The notes: generated from the letters alone by a model not told the origin. A stretch of DNA of 14,125 nt from an uncultured Eubacteriales bacterium (GCA_934378025.1 CAKRPM010000008.1:1-14125); one strand, 5' to 3'. Counted from the stretch's first letter, positions 6,074-13,741 are shown. Made by a program: numbers and translations.

Positions 6074-8130
6074 TCGTTTTAGAAAAACTCGAACTGACCC
6101 GTTTCGGAAAGTTTTGCGGGGAGGAAATCGTCTTGAGTGCGGGATTCGATCCCCGCTTTTATCCCAATGAATTCGGCAAAAGCACGATGGCGGACTTTAT
6201 TGTCTTTTGTTTTTACGGTTTTAAAAAGCCGAAAGGAAAAAAGGCATTGGAGGAAAATTTGCCGCAAAAGTATTTGCCTTGGGGGCAGGATACACTGGCC
6301 GGCGCCGTTGAATTTACGGCGGATGGGCGGCGGTATCGTCTGGAACGCGAGTGCGACGCCAAAGGCAAGGGAACGGCGCGTTTGTTGGACGGCAGCGGCA
6401 CGGCGATGAAAATTGATGAGCCGGGCGAACAATTCTTCGGTGTGGACAGTGAAACGTTTTTAAACATTTTTTTCATGCGGGGCAGCCGCCGCGCGATTTA
6501 TCGAACCGGGCAAACCGAGGTGGCGATGAAAAATCTGGTGACAACGGGCGACGAGGACGTTTCGTTTGACAGCGTATTGGAGCGATTGATGAAAGAGCGC
6601 GGCAAATACGCAACGGAAAAGCGGGACGCGGGCGCGCTGCGCAATCTGAAAAAAGAGATGCAGCAGCGCACAGATCAGATTGTGGCGCTGGAACAGGAAA
6701 TTCGGCGTTTGCAACAGCAACTGCCGGATGAAAATGCACAAAAAGAACAACTTGCGGCGCTGGAAGCGCAGCAGGAGCGGACAGAACAAGCGAAGGCGGC
6801 GCGAAAAGCGCACGAAGCATTTTTGCGACAACAAAAACGCGCGACGTTGCGAAAGACCATTGAAGAGAATTCGGGCGAAACGTTTATTTCGGCGCAAGAC
6901 TACCGTACACTGAGCGAGCATTTTGCTCGGATCGAGCATGCGCAGGTACTGTATGAACAGGCGCGTCAGGCACAGCGGGCCATTAAAGCGCCGCAAGCCC
7001 TGAGTGCGGCGGAAACGGCGGCGCTGACAACTTCGCCCAAACATACGGCGGCGCTTTTCGGCGGTGTGGTGATTGCTTTGGGTGCAGTCGCGACGGTGCT
7101 TTTGCGGCAGATGCAGCCGTGGAATTGGGGCGTCGGCGCTGTTTGTGTAATTTTGGGGGCGGTTTTGCTTTGGCTGGGTTGTCGGATGCCGGCCGCTCTG
7201 CGCAAGGCGGGCATAACCCGTCGCGCCGCATTTCAAAAAGCGGCGGCGGACGCCCGGGAAAAGCAGCAGGCACAGCAAGTCGCACAACAACAATTTGCTG
7301 CGGCACAGGCTGATTTGGAAGTAAAAGAGCAGGCCCTGACCGCAGCCAAAGAGGCGGCGGCTCCGATTTGTCAAAAAACGAAGGTGTTTGATCGAACCGG
7401 CTTGGAGATGGCGTATCAAAAGCAATTGGAAGCCGAAGCGAGCCGTCAAAAGGCGGCGGACGCGCAGGAGGCGCTGGCCGAGTTGGCGGAGAGCGAGGCG
7501 CAGGATGAGCAGATAGCTTGTCGGGCGGAAGCCCCCCTGATGCCGATGGCGGAAATAGAAAAGCAGCAAAAGCAACTGCAGGAAAAAAAGGCAGCGTTAT
7601 ATGAACAAATAACGCAAAATGCGGCGCAAAACAGCCAACTTTGCGATCTGCAGAGACGGAAATCCGAACTGACGGATATCCAGCAGGTCGATCAAGGGCG
7701 GGCGCAGGATATGGAGCGGGCGCTTTTTATCGCGGATGCGGCAATTGACGCGCTGCGGCGTGCACAACAGCAGCTGCAGGAGGATTATGCCCCGCTGCTG
7801 CGGCAAAAGCTGAGCGAAAAGGTGGCGCTGCTGACCGACGGAAAGTACGATCAGCTGAGCGTGGATCCGGAGCTGAATGTGCATATAAAGGCAGACGGCG
7901 CTTTTCGTCCGTTGGGATATTTTTCGACGGGGACGGCGGACGCGGTTTATCTTTCGCTGCGTTTTGTACTGGCGGATATTGTGCAGAAGGATCGGGCGAT
8001 TCCGTTTATTATGGACGATCCGTTTTTGAATTTCGATCCGCAGCGTATGGCGCGGGTCAAGCAGATGCTGCAGGCCGAGGGCGCGGAGCGGCAGATTATA
8101 TTTTTCAGTTGTGTGCCGCAGGAAGCATAA
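6070..8130 (+). CDS. YhaN-like SMC/Rad50-type ATPase with coiled coil and two membrane helices
   Basis: A 686-residue ABC-type ATPase of the SbcC/Rad50/YhaN kind, partner of the preceding nuclease. The N-terminal head has a P-loop-like PNEFGKST (32-39). Next come a Q/E/K/A-rich coiled coil (about 190-320), two hydrophobic helices (about 328-345 and 352-372), and a second coiled-coil arm (about 385-560). The C-terminal head has the signature-like FSTGT (618-622) and Walker B IMDD (647-650) followed by PFLNFD. The FSTGTxDxxYLSLR block is characteristic of YhaN. Two oddities: the first glycine of the P-loop is replaced by Y31, and the protein is shorter than the roughly 900-1000 residues common in the family because the arms are short. 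There is no zinc-hook CxxC. Likely role: ATP-driven control of the nuclease, possibly at the membrane. Family call is firm. Confidence 0.9.
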   Translation: MIVLEKLELTRFGKFCGEEIVLSAGFDPRFYPNEFGKSTMADFIVFCFYGFKKPKGKKALEENLPQKYLPWGQDTLAGAVEFTADGRRYRLERECDAKGKGTARLLDGSGTAMKIDEPGEQFFGVDSETFLNIFFMRGSRRAIYRTGQTEVAMKNLVTTGDEDVSFDSVLERLMKERGKYATEKRDAGALRNLKKEMQQRTDQIVALEQEIRRLQQQLPDENAQKEQLAALEAQQERTEQAKAARKAHEAFLRQQKRATLRKTIEENSGETFISAQDYRTLSEHFARIEHAQVLYEQARQAQRAIKAPQALSAAETAALTTSPKHTAALFGGVVIALGAVATVLLRQMQPWNWGVGAVCVILGAVLLWLGCRMPAALRKAGITRRAAFQKAAADAREKQQAQQVAQQQFAAAQADLEVKEQALTAAKEAAAPICQKTKVFDRTGLEMAYQKQLEAEASRQKAADAQEALAELAESEAQDEQIACRAEAPLMPMAEIEKQQKQLQEKKAALYEQITQNAAQNSQLCDLQRRKSELTDIQQVDQGRAQDMERALFIADAAIDALRRAQQQLQEDYAPLLRQKLSEKVALLTDGKYDQLSVDPELNVHIKADGAFRPLGYFSTGTADAVYLSLRFVLADIVQKDRAIPFIMDDPFLNFDPQRMARVKQMLQAEGAERQIIFFSCVPQEA

Positions 8131-8135
8131 AGGGC

Positions 8136-8164
8136 TTGCTTTTCTGCGATTGATTTAGTAATAT
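8136..8164 (+). promoter_or_regulatory. Weak candidate promoter upstream of the first RCC1-repeat gene
   Basis: TTGCTT and TAATAT are separated by 17 nt, and an overlapping TATGAT at 8164-8169 is an alternative -10. Matches to consensus are only moderate. It lies in the 91-nt gap after the ATPase gene, so the RCC1 pair may be partly independent of the nuclease operon. Confidence 0.35.
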
Positions 8165-8174
8165 ATGATGAGAG

Positions 8175-8195
8175 GCCGTCTGCAAAACAGGCGGC
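8175..8195 (+). other. RNA stem-loop in the leader of the first RCC1-repeat gene
   Basis: GCCGTCTG pairs with CAGGCGGC (8 bp with one G-U) around the loop CAAAA. There is no U tract after it, so it is not a convincing terminator for the ATPase gene. If the candidate promoter just upstream is used, the hairpin would sit at the 5' end of the mRNA, where it could protect the transcript. Confidence 0.5.
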
Positions 8196-8205
8196 ATTTG
8201 GGATC

Positions 8206-8212
8206 GGAAAGG
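8206..8212 (+). promoter_or_regulatory. Ribosome binding site that decides the first RCC1-repeat start
   Basis: GGAAAGG touches an ATG at 8213 but lies 9 nt before the in-frame ATG at 8222. The latter begins directly with a hydrophobic helix, so it is preferred. A still longer reading from 8165 lacks a ribosome binding site. Confidence 0.6.
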
Positions 8213-8221
8213 ATGAGAAAT

Positions 8222-9577
8222 ATGCCGATTATACCGTTTATAATCCTGACATATATTATTTCTTTTTGCGTCATCTTTTTTACGTTTTTCAGTGCAAAGA
8301 TCGCGCAGATGAAATTGCGAAGCGGCGCCTGGGGCGCACTCGGCCTTTTGCTGGGACCGGTGGGAATGTTAATCGTTTGTTATCTTCCGTCCAAACGCAA
8401 AGACGGAAAAGAAACCAATCCCATTCGTTCCGGAATTCGGGCGCTGCCGAAATTTTCGCGCAAGCTGCTGTGGGTACTGCTGGTTTTGCTGGGGCTGGCT
8501 TTGGTGGTGCTGTATTTTGTGAATAATATTCCCAAATGGCAGGAAAACCGTGCGTACGCAAACAGCATCGGCGCTTCCGTGAAAAGCAAATTGACCTATA
8601 CGTCAAGCGTCGAGGGTGCGGTCAGCGCCGTTGCGGCGGGACGGGACAGTACCTACGCCGTGACGGAGGACGGATCGCTCTATGTCTGGGGATATAACTA
8701 TTTAAGCTTAAGCCAGGAGGATAAAGGTGCGGTGCTGACCGGTGCGGCCGGCGCGGCGCAGATGGGCAGAGAGGTTTATGTCTTAAAGAAAAACGGCAAT
8801 CTGTACCGCTATGACGAGGACGGAAAGCAAACCCTGTTCGGAGAAAATGTAAAGCAGGTGGTGTGCTCGGATACGGCGGGACTGTATATAAAAACTTCCG
8901 GGGATATGTATGTTTGGGGCAGTAATGCGCATGGTCAGTTCGGCGGCGCCAACGACCCCTACCTTGAAAAACCGCTGTGGCTGTGCGGCTCGGTATCGCA
9001 GGCGGCATTGGGCAGCCGGCACTTGCTGGTGCTGAAAACGGACGGTTCGGTTATGGCCTGCGGCAGCAATGCGACGGGAGCGCTGGGGGACAGCGCCGAC
9101 ACCTCGCTGACCGAGTTGAAACGCGTGGCGAAAAATTGTAAAGCGGTGGCGGCGGGCGCCGAATTTTCGTTGATTTTAACCAAAGACGGCACGTTGCAAT
9201 CCGCCGGGCAAAACAATTGCGGTCAGCTGGGACGCGCGGTGAGCAAGGAGCAAAAGGAGGGCGCGTTTTGCAAGGTGGCCGATCGGGTAACGGCCATCGG
9301 AGCAGGCGGCTCGTTCGGTTTTTATATTTCTGCGGATAACGAACTGTATACCTGGGGGCAAAATCATTGCGGTCAACTCGGTCAGGGGAATACCGATAGT
9401 GTTTCCGAACCTCAGAAGGCGGCCGATCAGGTGACGGCGGCAGCGGCCTCGGCCAATCATTTGGTCATTTTGTCAGAGGGAAAACTATATACTTGCGGAA
9501 ATAACAGCTACGGTCAGCTCGGCAAGACGGGGGAAACGCATCTTTCGCCGGCCGCTGTGGTTTCGGTCAAGAAATAG
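8222..9577 (+). CDS. Membrane-anchored RCC1-repeat beta-propeller protein (first of pair)
   Basis: A 451-residue protein from the chosen ATG. Three hydrophobic helices lie at about 3-23, 35-55 and 82-101. The loop between the second and third is rich in Lys and Arg and so probably cytosolic, which puts the C-terminal domain outside the cell. From about 125 onward I count seven RCC1/ATS1-like repeats, each centred on a G-x-L/V-Y-x-W/C-G-x-N-x-x-G-Q-L-G type core (for example ELYTWGQNHCGQLG near the end). That is enough for a complete seven-bladed propeller. The second and fourth blades are the most degenerate. RCC1 propellers usually mediate binding; no catalytic residues are visible. The next gene starts 12 nt downstream and encodes the same architecture. 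No specific function is recognised. Confidence 0.85.
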   Translation: MPIIPFIILTYIISFCVIFFTFFSAKIAQMKLRSGAWGALGLLLGPVGMLIVCYLPSKRKDGKETNPIRSGIRALPKFSRKLLWVLLVLLGLALVVLYFVNNIPKWQENRAYANSIGASVKSKLTYTSSVEGAVSAVAAGRDSTYAVTEDGSLYVWGYNYLSLSQEDKGAVLTGAAGAAQMGREVYVLKKNGNLYRYDEDGKQTLFGENVKQVVCSDTAGLYIKTSGDMYVWGSNAHGQFGGANDPYLEKPLWLCGSVSQAALGSRHLLVLKTDGSVMACGSNATGALGDSADTSLTELKRVAKNCKAVAAGAEFSLILTKDGTLQSAGQNNCGQLGRAVSKEQKEGAFCKVADRVTAIGAGGSFGFYISADNELYTWGQNHCGQLGQGNTDSVSEPQKAADQVTAAAASANHLVILSEGKLYTCGNNSYGQLGKTGETHLSPAAVVSVKK

Positions 9578-9589
9578 GAGGTCGGAAGA

Positions 9590-10945
9590 ATGATTTTGAT
9601 AGTTTTGGCAACGGTACTGTTGATCTTTGCTACGGTTTTTTTGATCAGTGCTGTGATTATGGGCGCCAATCTCAAACGCTTGCGCAATCCGCGCGCTTAC
9701 AAATTGTTGAAAAAGCGGCGCCGTAATACGGTGATTTTGACGCTGATTTCTTTTGCGGGCGGAATTTTGCTGTTGCTGTCATATTTGCTGCCGTTGTATC
9801 GAATGAATCAGATGAAAAACGGCGGATATGATCTGGCGCAAACCTATGCTTCCGTGCTGAAAAATGCCGGAGAAGATCGGGCATATCTCTATTTACCGAC
9901 GGAAATTGAACCGTATGGGGACACCTTTGCCATACGCAACGGGCGAAACGAGTGGTTTTCTTATGAAAGTGTGGAAACCGCCGAAAACGGCACGGAGCAA
10001 AAATGGCTGTTCCAGTGCAATAAAACGCTGAAGGCCGCCAAAATCAATTTAAGCGGCGAGCAGGTGATGGAAATTCATCTGGCGGAGGACGGCCGACTGT
10101 ATGCCGCCGGTCTGTTCCCCTACATGAAATATGACGGAACACAAAAGGCGTACAGCGGGGTGTTGGCGCGCAACGTTTCGGATTTTTACTGCAGCGGCAA
10201 TACGTTATATTATTTGACCGATGAGTCTAAACTGTATGCCGTGGGGTATAATGAATACGGACAGATGGGCGACGCCACCAACCGAAACAAAACGACGCCC
10301 GTGCTGATTTATGAAAATGTGACCGCAGTCAGCGGAAGTGCGACGCATGCGATGTTTGTGGACCGATTCGGCAATGTGTACGCCATGGGAGATAACAGCG
10401 AGTCCGGTCTGGGTGACGGCACCATGACCAATGCATTTACGCCGGTGCGCGTGATGAGCGGCGCACAGAGCGTGGCGGTGGGCAATTTCTTTTCGGTGAT
10501 TTTGGCGCAAAACGGCGATGTTTACACCTGCGGCCGCAACAGCGAGGGACAGTGCGGCAACGGAACGAAAAACGGAACGGCAAAGCCGGTCAAAATTGCC
10601 GAGGGTGCGAAAAAAATCGCCGCCAACGGCGAAAGCGCCGCTTATATGACGGCGGACGGCACCGTTTTTGCCTGGGGCAAAAACACCGACAAGTCGCTGT
10701 CCTCCGGAGATGCGATCATTTCAAAACCCACGCAGGTGGCGCAAAATGCGTATGATATTGCGTTCAACAACGGCACGCTTGGAATTTTAACGCGTACGCG
10801 CACCGTAATGGTCAGCGGGCGCGCACGGAGCACCGAAAAGGAGCTGTTTCAAACGATTTTGGATCTGGAGGCGCAGGTGCCGGAGGAATATCAGAATCCC
10901 TTTATTGAAGAGGATAAGCCGGATATTTCCGAGCTGGGGCAATAA
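9590..10945 (+). CDS. Membrane-anchored RCC1-repeat beta-propeller protein (second of pair)
   Basis: Also 451 residues. Two hydrophobic helices (about 2-24 and 47-69) flank a strongly basic loop (LKKRRR), which predicts both ends outside and the propeller extracytoplasmic. About six RCC1-like repeats are visible (for example KLYAVGYNEYGQMGD, DVYTCGRNSEGQCGNG, TVFAWGKN), with a possible degenerate seventh near residue 125. The last 35 residues form a charged, non-repeat tail rich in Glu and Asp. AGGAGG lies 8 nt before the ATG, and the gap to the preceding gene is 12 nt, so the two are co-translated from one mRNA. The shared architecture suggests old duplication or paired evolution, but the membrane regions differ in layout. 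No terminator hairpin is visible before the rpsO promoter. Function unknown. Confidence 0.85.
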   Translation: MILIVLATVLLIFATVFLISAVIMGANLKRLRNPRAYKLLKKRRRNTVILTLISFAGGILLLLSYLLPLYRMNQMKNGGYDLAQTYASVLKNAGEDRAYLYLPTEIEPYGDTFAIRNGRNEWFSYESVETAENGTEQKWLFQCNKTLKAAKINLSGEQVMEIHLAEDGRLYAAGLFPYMKYDGTQKAYSGVLARNVSDFYCSGNTLYYLTDESKLYAVGYNEYGQMGDATNRNKTTPVLIYENVTAVSGSATHAMFVDRFGNVYAMGDNSESGLGDGTMTNAFTPVRVMSGAQSVAVGNFFSVILAQNGDVYTCGRNSEGQCGNGTKNGTAKPVKIAEGAKKIAANGESAAYMTADGTVFAWGKNTDKSLSSGDAIISKPTQVAQNAYDIAFNNGTLGILTRTRTVMVSGRARSTEKELFQTILDLEAQVPEEYQNPFIEEDKPDISELGQ

Positions 10946-10959
10946 TTTTCAAAAAACTC

Positions 10960-10988
10960 TTTACATTTTCGGATAAATCGATTATAAT
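10960..10988 (+). promoter_or_regulatory. Promoter of rpsO
   Basis: -35 TTTACA and perfect -10 TATAAT are separated by 17 nt. Transcription would begin near 10994-10996, giving a leader of about 80 nt before rpsO. Confidence 0.9.
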
Positions 10989-10994
10989 AGCAGG

Positions 10995-11075
10995 GTATGT
11001 AACCGTACCTCGGGGATTGGGCTCACCGTCCGTCTGCTGTGATACGGCGTAATTTCAAGAAAGGTGGTAATCAAA
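10995..11075 (+). promoter_or_regulatory. Structured rpsO leader, candidate S15 autoregulatory site
   Basis: CCGTA (11003-11007) can pair with TACGG (11043-11047). They enclose an inner helix in which CGGG (11011-11014) faces TCCG (11029-11032), with the inner GG/CC pairs 11019-11020 and 11026-11027. The inner helix has a G-C next to a G-U pair, the kind of motif S15 recognises in 16S rRNA. S15 is known to repress its own mRNA in several bacteria by binding leader structures. That this leader works so is inferred from position and fold only. Confidence 0.4.
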
Positions 11076-11342
11076 ATGATTACAAAAGAAACAAAGACCC
11101 AAGTAATTGCAGAGAACAAGCTGCACGAGACCGACACCGGTTCGCCGGAAGTACAAATTGCAATCCTGACCAAAAGAATTGCATCCTTGACCGAGCATTT
11201 AAAGAAACATCCGCACGACTATCATTCTCGCCGCGGCATGCTGAAAATGATCGGTAACCGCCGGAACCTGTTGAACTATCTGACCAAAAAGGATATCAAC
11301 CGTTATCGTGCGATCATCGAAAAATTGGGCATCAGAAAATAA
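11076..11342 (+). CDS. rpsO: 30S ribosomal protein S15
   Basis: An 88-residue protein, the normal S15 length, recognised from the universal core [19 protein letters not shown], the HxxDxHSRRGM motif (here [11 protein letters not shown]) and the C-terminal YRxxIxKLGIRK. S15 is a primary binder of 16S rRNA helices 20-22 and organises the small-subunit platform. The ATG at 11076 is chosen over one 12 nt upstream because MITKET is the family start and AAAGGTGG lies 8 nt before it. The gene has its own promoter and a hairpin terminator, and it precedes pnp in the widespread rpsO-pnp order. Confidence 0.98.
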   Translation: MITKETKTQVIAENKLHETDTGSPEVQIAILTKRIASLTEHLKKHPHDYHSRRGMLKMIGNRRNLLNYLTKKDINRYRAIIEKLGIRK

Positions 11343-11350
11343 GTCACTCT

Positions 11351-11379
11351 ACAGGCACAAACCGTCGGTTTGTGCCTGT
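11351..11379 (+). terminator. Intrinsic terminator or attenuator between rpsO and pnp
   Basis: A 13-bp perfect stem (ACAGGCACAAACC with GGTTTGTGCCTGT) with a GTC loop is followed by a broken T tract (TTGTGCATATTTT). The imperfect T tract may allow partial read-through into pnp, for which I see no strong promoter. Confidence 0.75.
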
Positions 11380-11412
11380 TTGTGCATATTTTAAGTTTTG
11401 AAGAATAGGGGC

Positions 11413-11468
11413 TTTTAGCAGTTAAACGGCGGCACGGAGGGATCGGCGCCGTGGTTTAAGTGCTGAAA
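11413..11468 (+). other. Long imperfect hairpin in the pnp leader
   Basis: Three helices stack: TTTTAGCA with TGCTGAAA (8 bp, one G-U), TTAAA with TTTAA (5 bp) and CGGCG with CGCCG (5 bp). They are interrupted by a G/G mismatch and a 3-nt bulge, and closed by a 15-nt loop. In E. coli a long leader hairpin of pnp is cut by RNase III as the first step of autoregulation. This one sits in the same place, but equivalence is an inference. Confidence 0.6.
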
Positions 11469-11469
11469 T

Positions 11470-11495
11470 CTCCCGAGTTCTTCCAAGAAAGGGAG
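11470..11495 (+). promoter_or_regulatory. Hairpin covering the pnp ribosome binding site
   Basis: CTCCC (11470-11474) pairs with GGGAG (11491-11495), which is the core of the pnp ribosome binding site. Inside, TTCT (11478-11481) pairs with AGAA (11486-11489) around a TCCA tetraloop. When formed it would hide the site 7 nt upstream of the start codon, so pnp translation may be switchable. Confidence 0.55.
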
Positions 11496-11503
11496 GTACA
11501 GAG

Positions 11504-13630
11504 ATGTACGAAAATTACAAAGTATTTGAAACCGAAATTGCCGGCAGAAAACTGACGGTGGAAACCGGCAAGTATGCGCAGCTGGCCAACGGCAGTGCCT
11601 TGGTGCGGTACGGCAACACCGTTATTCTTGCGACGGCGACGGCATCCGATAAGCCGCGCGACGGCATTGATTTCTTTCCGTTGAGCGTTGATTTTGAAGA
11701 AAGAATGTATGCCGCCGGCAAAATTCCGGGCGGATTTCTCAAAAGAGAAGGCCGTCCCAGTGAAAAAGCCATTTTAAGTTCGCGTGTGATCGACCGTTCC
11801 ATTCGTCCGTTGTTCCCCAAGGACATGCGTAACGACGTTAATGTAAATCTTACGGTTATGAGTGTTGACGAGGACGGTATTCCGGAAATCGTCGGCATGA
11901 TCGGCGCTTCCATCGCGCTGTCCATTTCCGATATCCCGTTTGCGGGACCGATCAGCGGCGTCAGCGTCGGCTTGATTGACGGTAAATATGTTTTTAATCC
12001 CACGGCCGAGCAGCGTGCCGTTTCTCAGATGGCGGTCACCGTTGCCTCTTCCGCCCAAAAGGTCACCATGATCGAAGCGGGCGCCAACGAGGTGGATGAG
12101 GATGTCATGATCGAGGGCATTATGGCCGGTCATGAAGAAAATGTTAAGATCGTGGAATTTATCAATTCCATTGTTGCCGAAATCGGCAAAGAGAAATTTA
12201 CCTTTGAGTCCTGCGCGGTGGATCATGATTTGTATGAAGAAATCAAGGCGTTCATCGAAGAGGATTTAAAGCGGGCGCTGGACGACGGCGAGAAGATTAC
12301 GCGCGACAAGAATATCCAGCTGCTGTATCGCAAGGTGCATGAGCAGTTTGACGAAAAATATCCCGAGTGGGGCGCGATGATCGACGAGTGTATGTACAAG
12401 CTGCAAAAGATGACGGTACGCGCCTGGATCAGCGAAGAGGGCAAACGTGTGGACGGCAGAGGGCTCAACGATATGCGCGAGCTGTATGCCGAAACGGATA
12501 TTTTGCCCACCGTGCACGGCAGCGGCTTGTTTGCCCGCGGCAAAACGCAGGTGTTGACCGTGGCAACGCTGGGTCTGATCAGCGAAGAGCAGATTTTGGA
12601 CGGCTTGGACAGCGAAACCTCCAAGCGCTATATTCATCATTACAACATGCCCGGTTATACAACCGGTGAGGCAAAGCCGGTTCGTTCTCCCGGACGCCGC
12701 GAAATCGGTCACGGTGCGCTGGCGGAGAGAGCGCTGCTGCCGGTAATTCCTTCCAGTGAGGAATTTCCGTATACCATTCGTTTGGTCAGCGATGTTTTGA
12801 CTTCAAACGGTTCGACTTCGCAGGGATCTATCTGCGGTTCCACATTGGCTTTGATGGACGCCGGTGTGCCGATTAAGGCACCTGTGGCCGGTATTTCCTG
12901 CGGGTTGATTACCCGTGAGGACGGCACGTTTGTCACCATGGTGGACATTCAGGGCATCGAGGATTTCTTCGGCGATATGGACTTTAAAGTTGCGGGTACC
13001 AAAAAGGGAATTACCGCCATCCAAATGGATATTAAGGTGGACGGCCTGACGCGCGAGATTATTACCGAGGCCATTCATAAGACGCGGGACGCAAGATATC
13101 ATATTTTGGACAACGTGATTTTGAAAGCGATTGCCCAACCGCGTGCAGACGTGAAAGATCACGCACCCAAGATCACCATTATGAAAATTAACCCCGACAA
13201 GATTCGCGAAGTAATCGGTTCGGGCGGTAAAGTTATTCAGAAAATCGTGGCCGATACCGGTGCGAAAATCGATATCGAGGATGACGGAACGGTATATATT
13301 GCCGGTACCGATAAGAAATCCACGGACGCTGCCAAGGCCATTATCGACGGCATTGTCTTTGAGCCGGTCGTGGGCGAGATTTACCGTGCTAAGGTCGTGA
13401 AAATCATGGATTTCGGTGCGTTTGTTGAATTTGCGCCGGGCAAACAGGGATTGGTGCACGTTTCCAAGCTGGATACCAAACGGGTGGAAAAAGTGGAAGA
13501 TCTGCTGACGGAAGGCGACGAGATCATGGTGAAGTTCATGGAGATCGACAGCAAGGGCAGATACAATCTTTCCAGAAAAGACGCGTTGCTGGATATGCAA
13601 AAGCAGGAAAATCAATCGGAGCAAAAATAA
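11504..13630 (+). CDS. pnp: Polynucleotide phosphorylase
   Basis: A 708-residue PNPase of full length. It degrades RNA 3' to 5' with phosphate, releasing nucleoside diphosphates, and acts as a trimer in mRNA turnover and small-RNA metabolism. Domains: first RNase PH core (about 5-145, with FFPLSVDFEERMYAAGKIPG), an all-helical linker (about 240-320), and second RNase PH core (about 325-545). The second core holds SPGRREIGHGALAERAL and the catalytic stretch with D487, D493 and K495, matching E. coli D486, D492 and K494. A KH domain with GSGGK near residue 572 and a C-terminal S1 domain (about 620-690, FGAFVEF, GLVHVSKL) follow. The start is clear: GGGAGG with 7-nt spacing. It is probably transcribed partly by read-through from rpsO, with possible leader control. 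Confidence 0.98.
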   Translation: MYENYKVFETEIAGRKLTVETGKYAQLANGSALVRYGNTVILATATASDKPRDGIDFFPLSVDFEERMYAAGKIPGGFLKREGRPSEKAILSSRVIDRSIRPLFPKDMRNDVNVNLTVMSVDEDGIPEIVGMIGASIALSISDIPFAGPISGVSVGLIDGKYVFNPTAEQRAVSQMAVTVASSAQKVTMIEAGANEVDEDVMIEGIMAGHEENVKIVEFINSIVAEIGKEKFTFESCAVDHDLYEEIKAFIEEDLKRALDDGEKITRDKNIQLLYRKVHEQFDEKYPEWGAMIDECMYKLQKMTVRAWISEEGKRVDGRGLNDMRELYAETDILPTVHGSGLFARGKTQVLTVATLGLISEEQILDGLDSETSKRYIHHYNMPGYTTGEAKPVRSPGRREIGHGALAERALLPVIPSSEEFPYTIRLVSDVLTSNGSTSQGSICGSTLALMDAGVPIKAPVAGISCGLITREDGTFVTMVDIQGIEDFFGDMDFKVAGTKKGITAIQMDIKVDGLTREIITEAIHKTRDARYHILDNVILKAIAQPRADVKDHAPKITIMKINPDKIREVIGSGGKVIQKIVADTGAKIDIEDDGTVYIAGTDKKSTDAAKAIIDGIVFEPVVGEIYRAKVVKIMDFGAFVEFAPGKQGLVHVSKLDTKRVEKVEDLLTEGDEIMVKFMEIDSKGRYNLSRKDALLDMQKQENQSEQK

Positions 13631-13649
13631 TTTAAGACAAAGTTTATTA

Positions 13650-13683
13650 CAAACGCCGTGCCGCTTTTGCGGCACGGCGTTTG
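13650..13683 (+). terminator. Intrinsic terminator of pnp
   Basis: A perfect 15-bp, GC-rich stem (CAAACGCCGTGCCGC with its complement) with a TTTT loop is followed by GCGCTTTT. It lies 20 nt after the pnp stop codon. Confidence 0.85.
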
Positions 13684-13713
13684 CGCTTTTAGAGAAAACC
13701 GCAGAAGAAAAAA

Positions 13714-13741
13714 TTGCAAACGCAAAAAAATGTGGTATAAT
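13714..13741 (+). promoter_or_regulatory. Candidate promoter reading into the repeat region
   Basis: -35 TTGCAA and -10 TATAAT are spaced by 16 nt, and the -10 is part of an extended TGGTATAAT. No credible coding region follows within the window, so it might drive a non-coding RNA or be an accident of the repeat boundary. Confidence 0.45.

Noticed and set aside
6460..7575. Minus-strand open frame of 371 codons antisense to the YhaN-like ATPase
   Set aside because: Leu/Arg/Phe-rich antisense of the coiled-coil Gln/Lys/Ala codons; no domain or ribosome binding site.
8175..8195. Terminator for the nuclease/ATPase operon
   Set aside because: The hairpin is followed by ATTTGGG rather than a T tract, and it lies close to the next gene's ribosome binding site, so termination is not supported.
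11379..11410. Separate strong promoter for pnp
   Set aside because: No -35/-10 pair with acceptable spacing was found; only AT-rich sequence and an unconvincing GAATAG are present.
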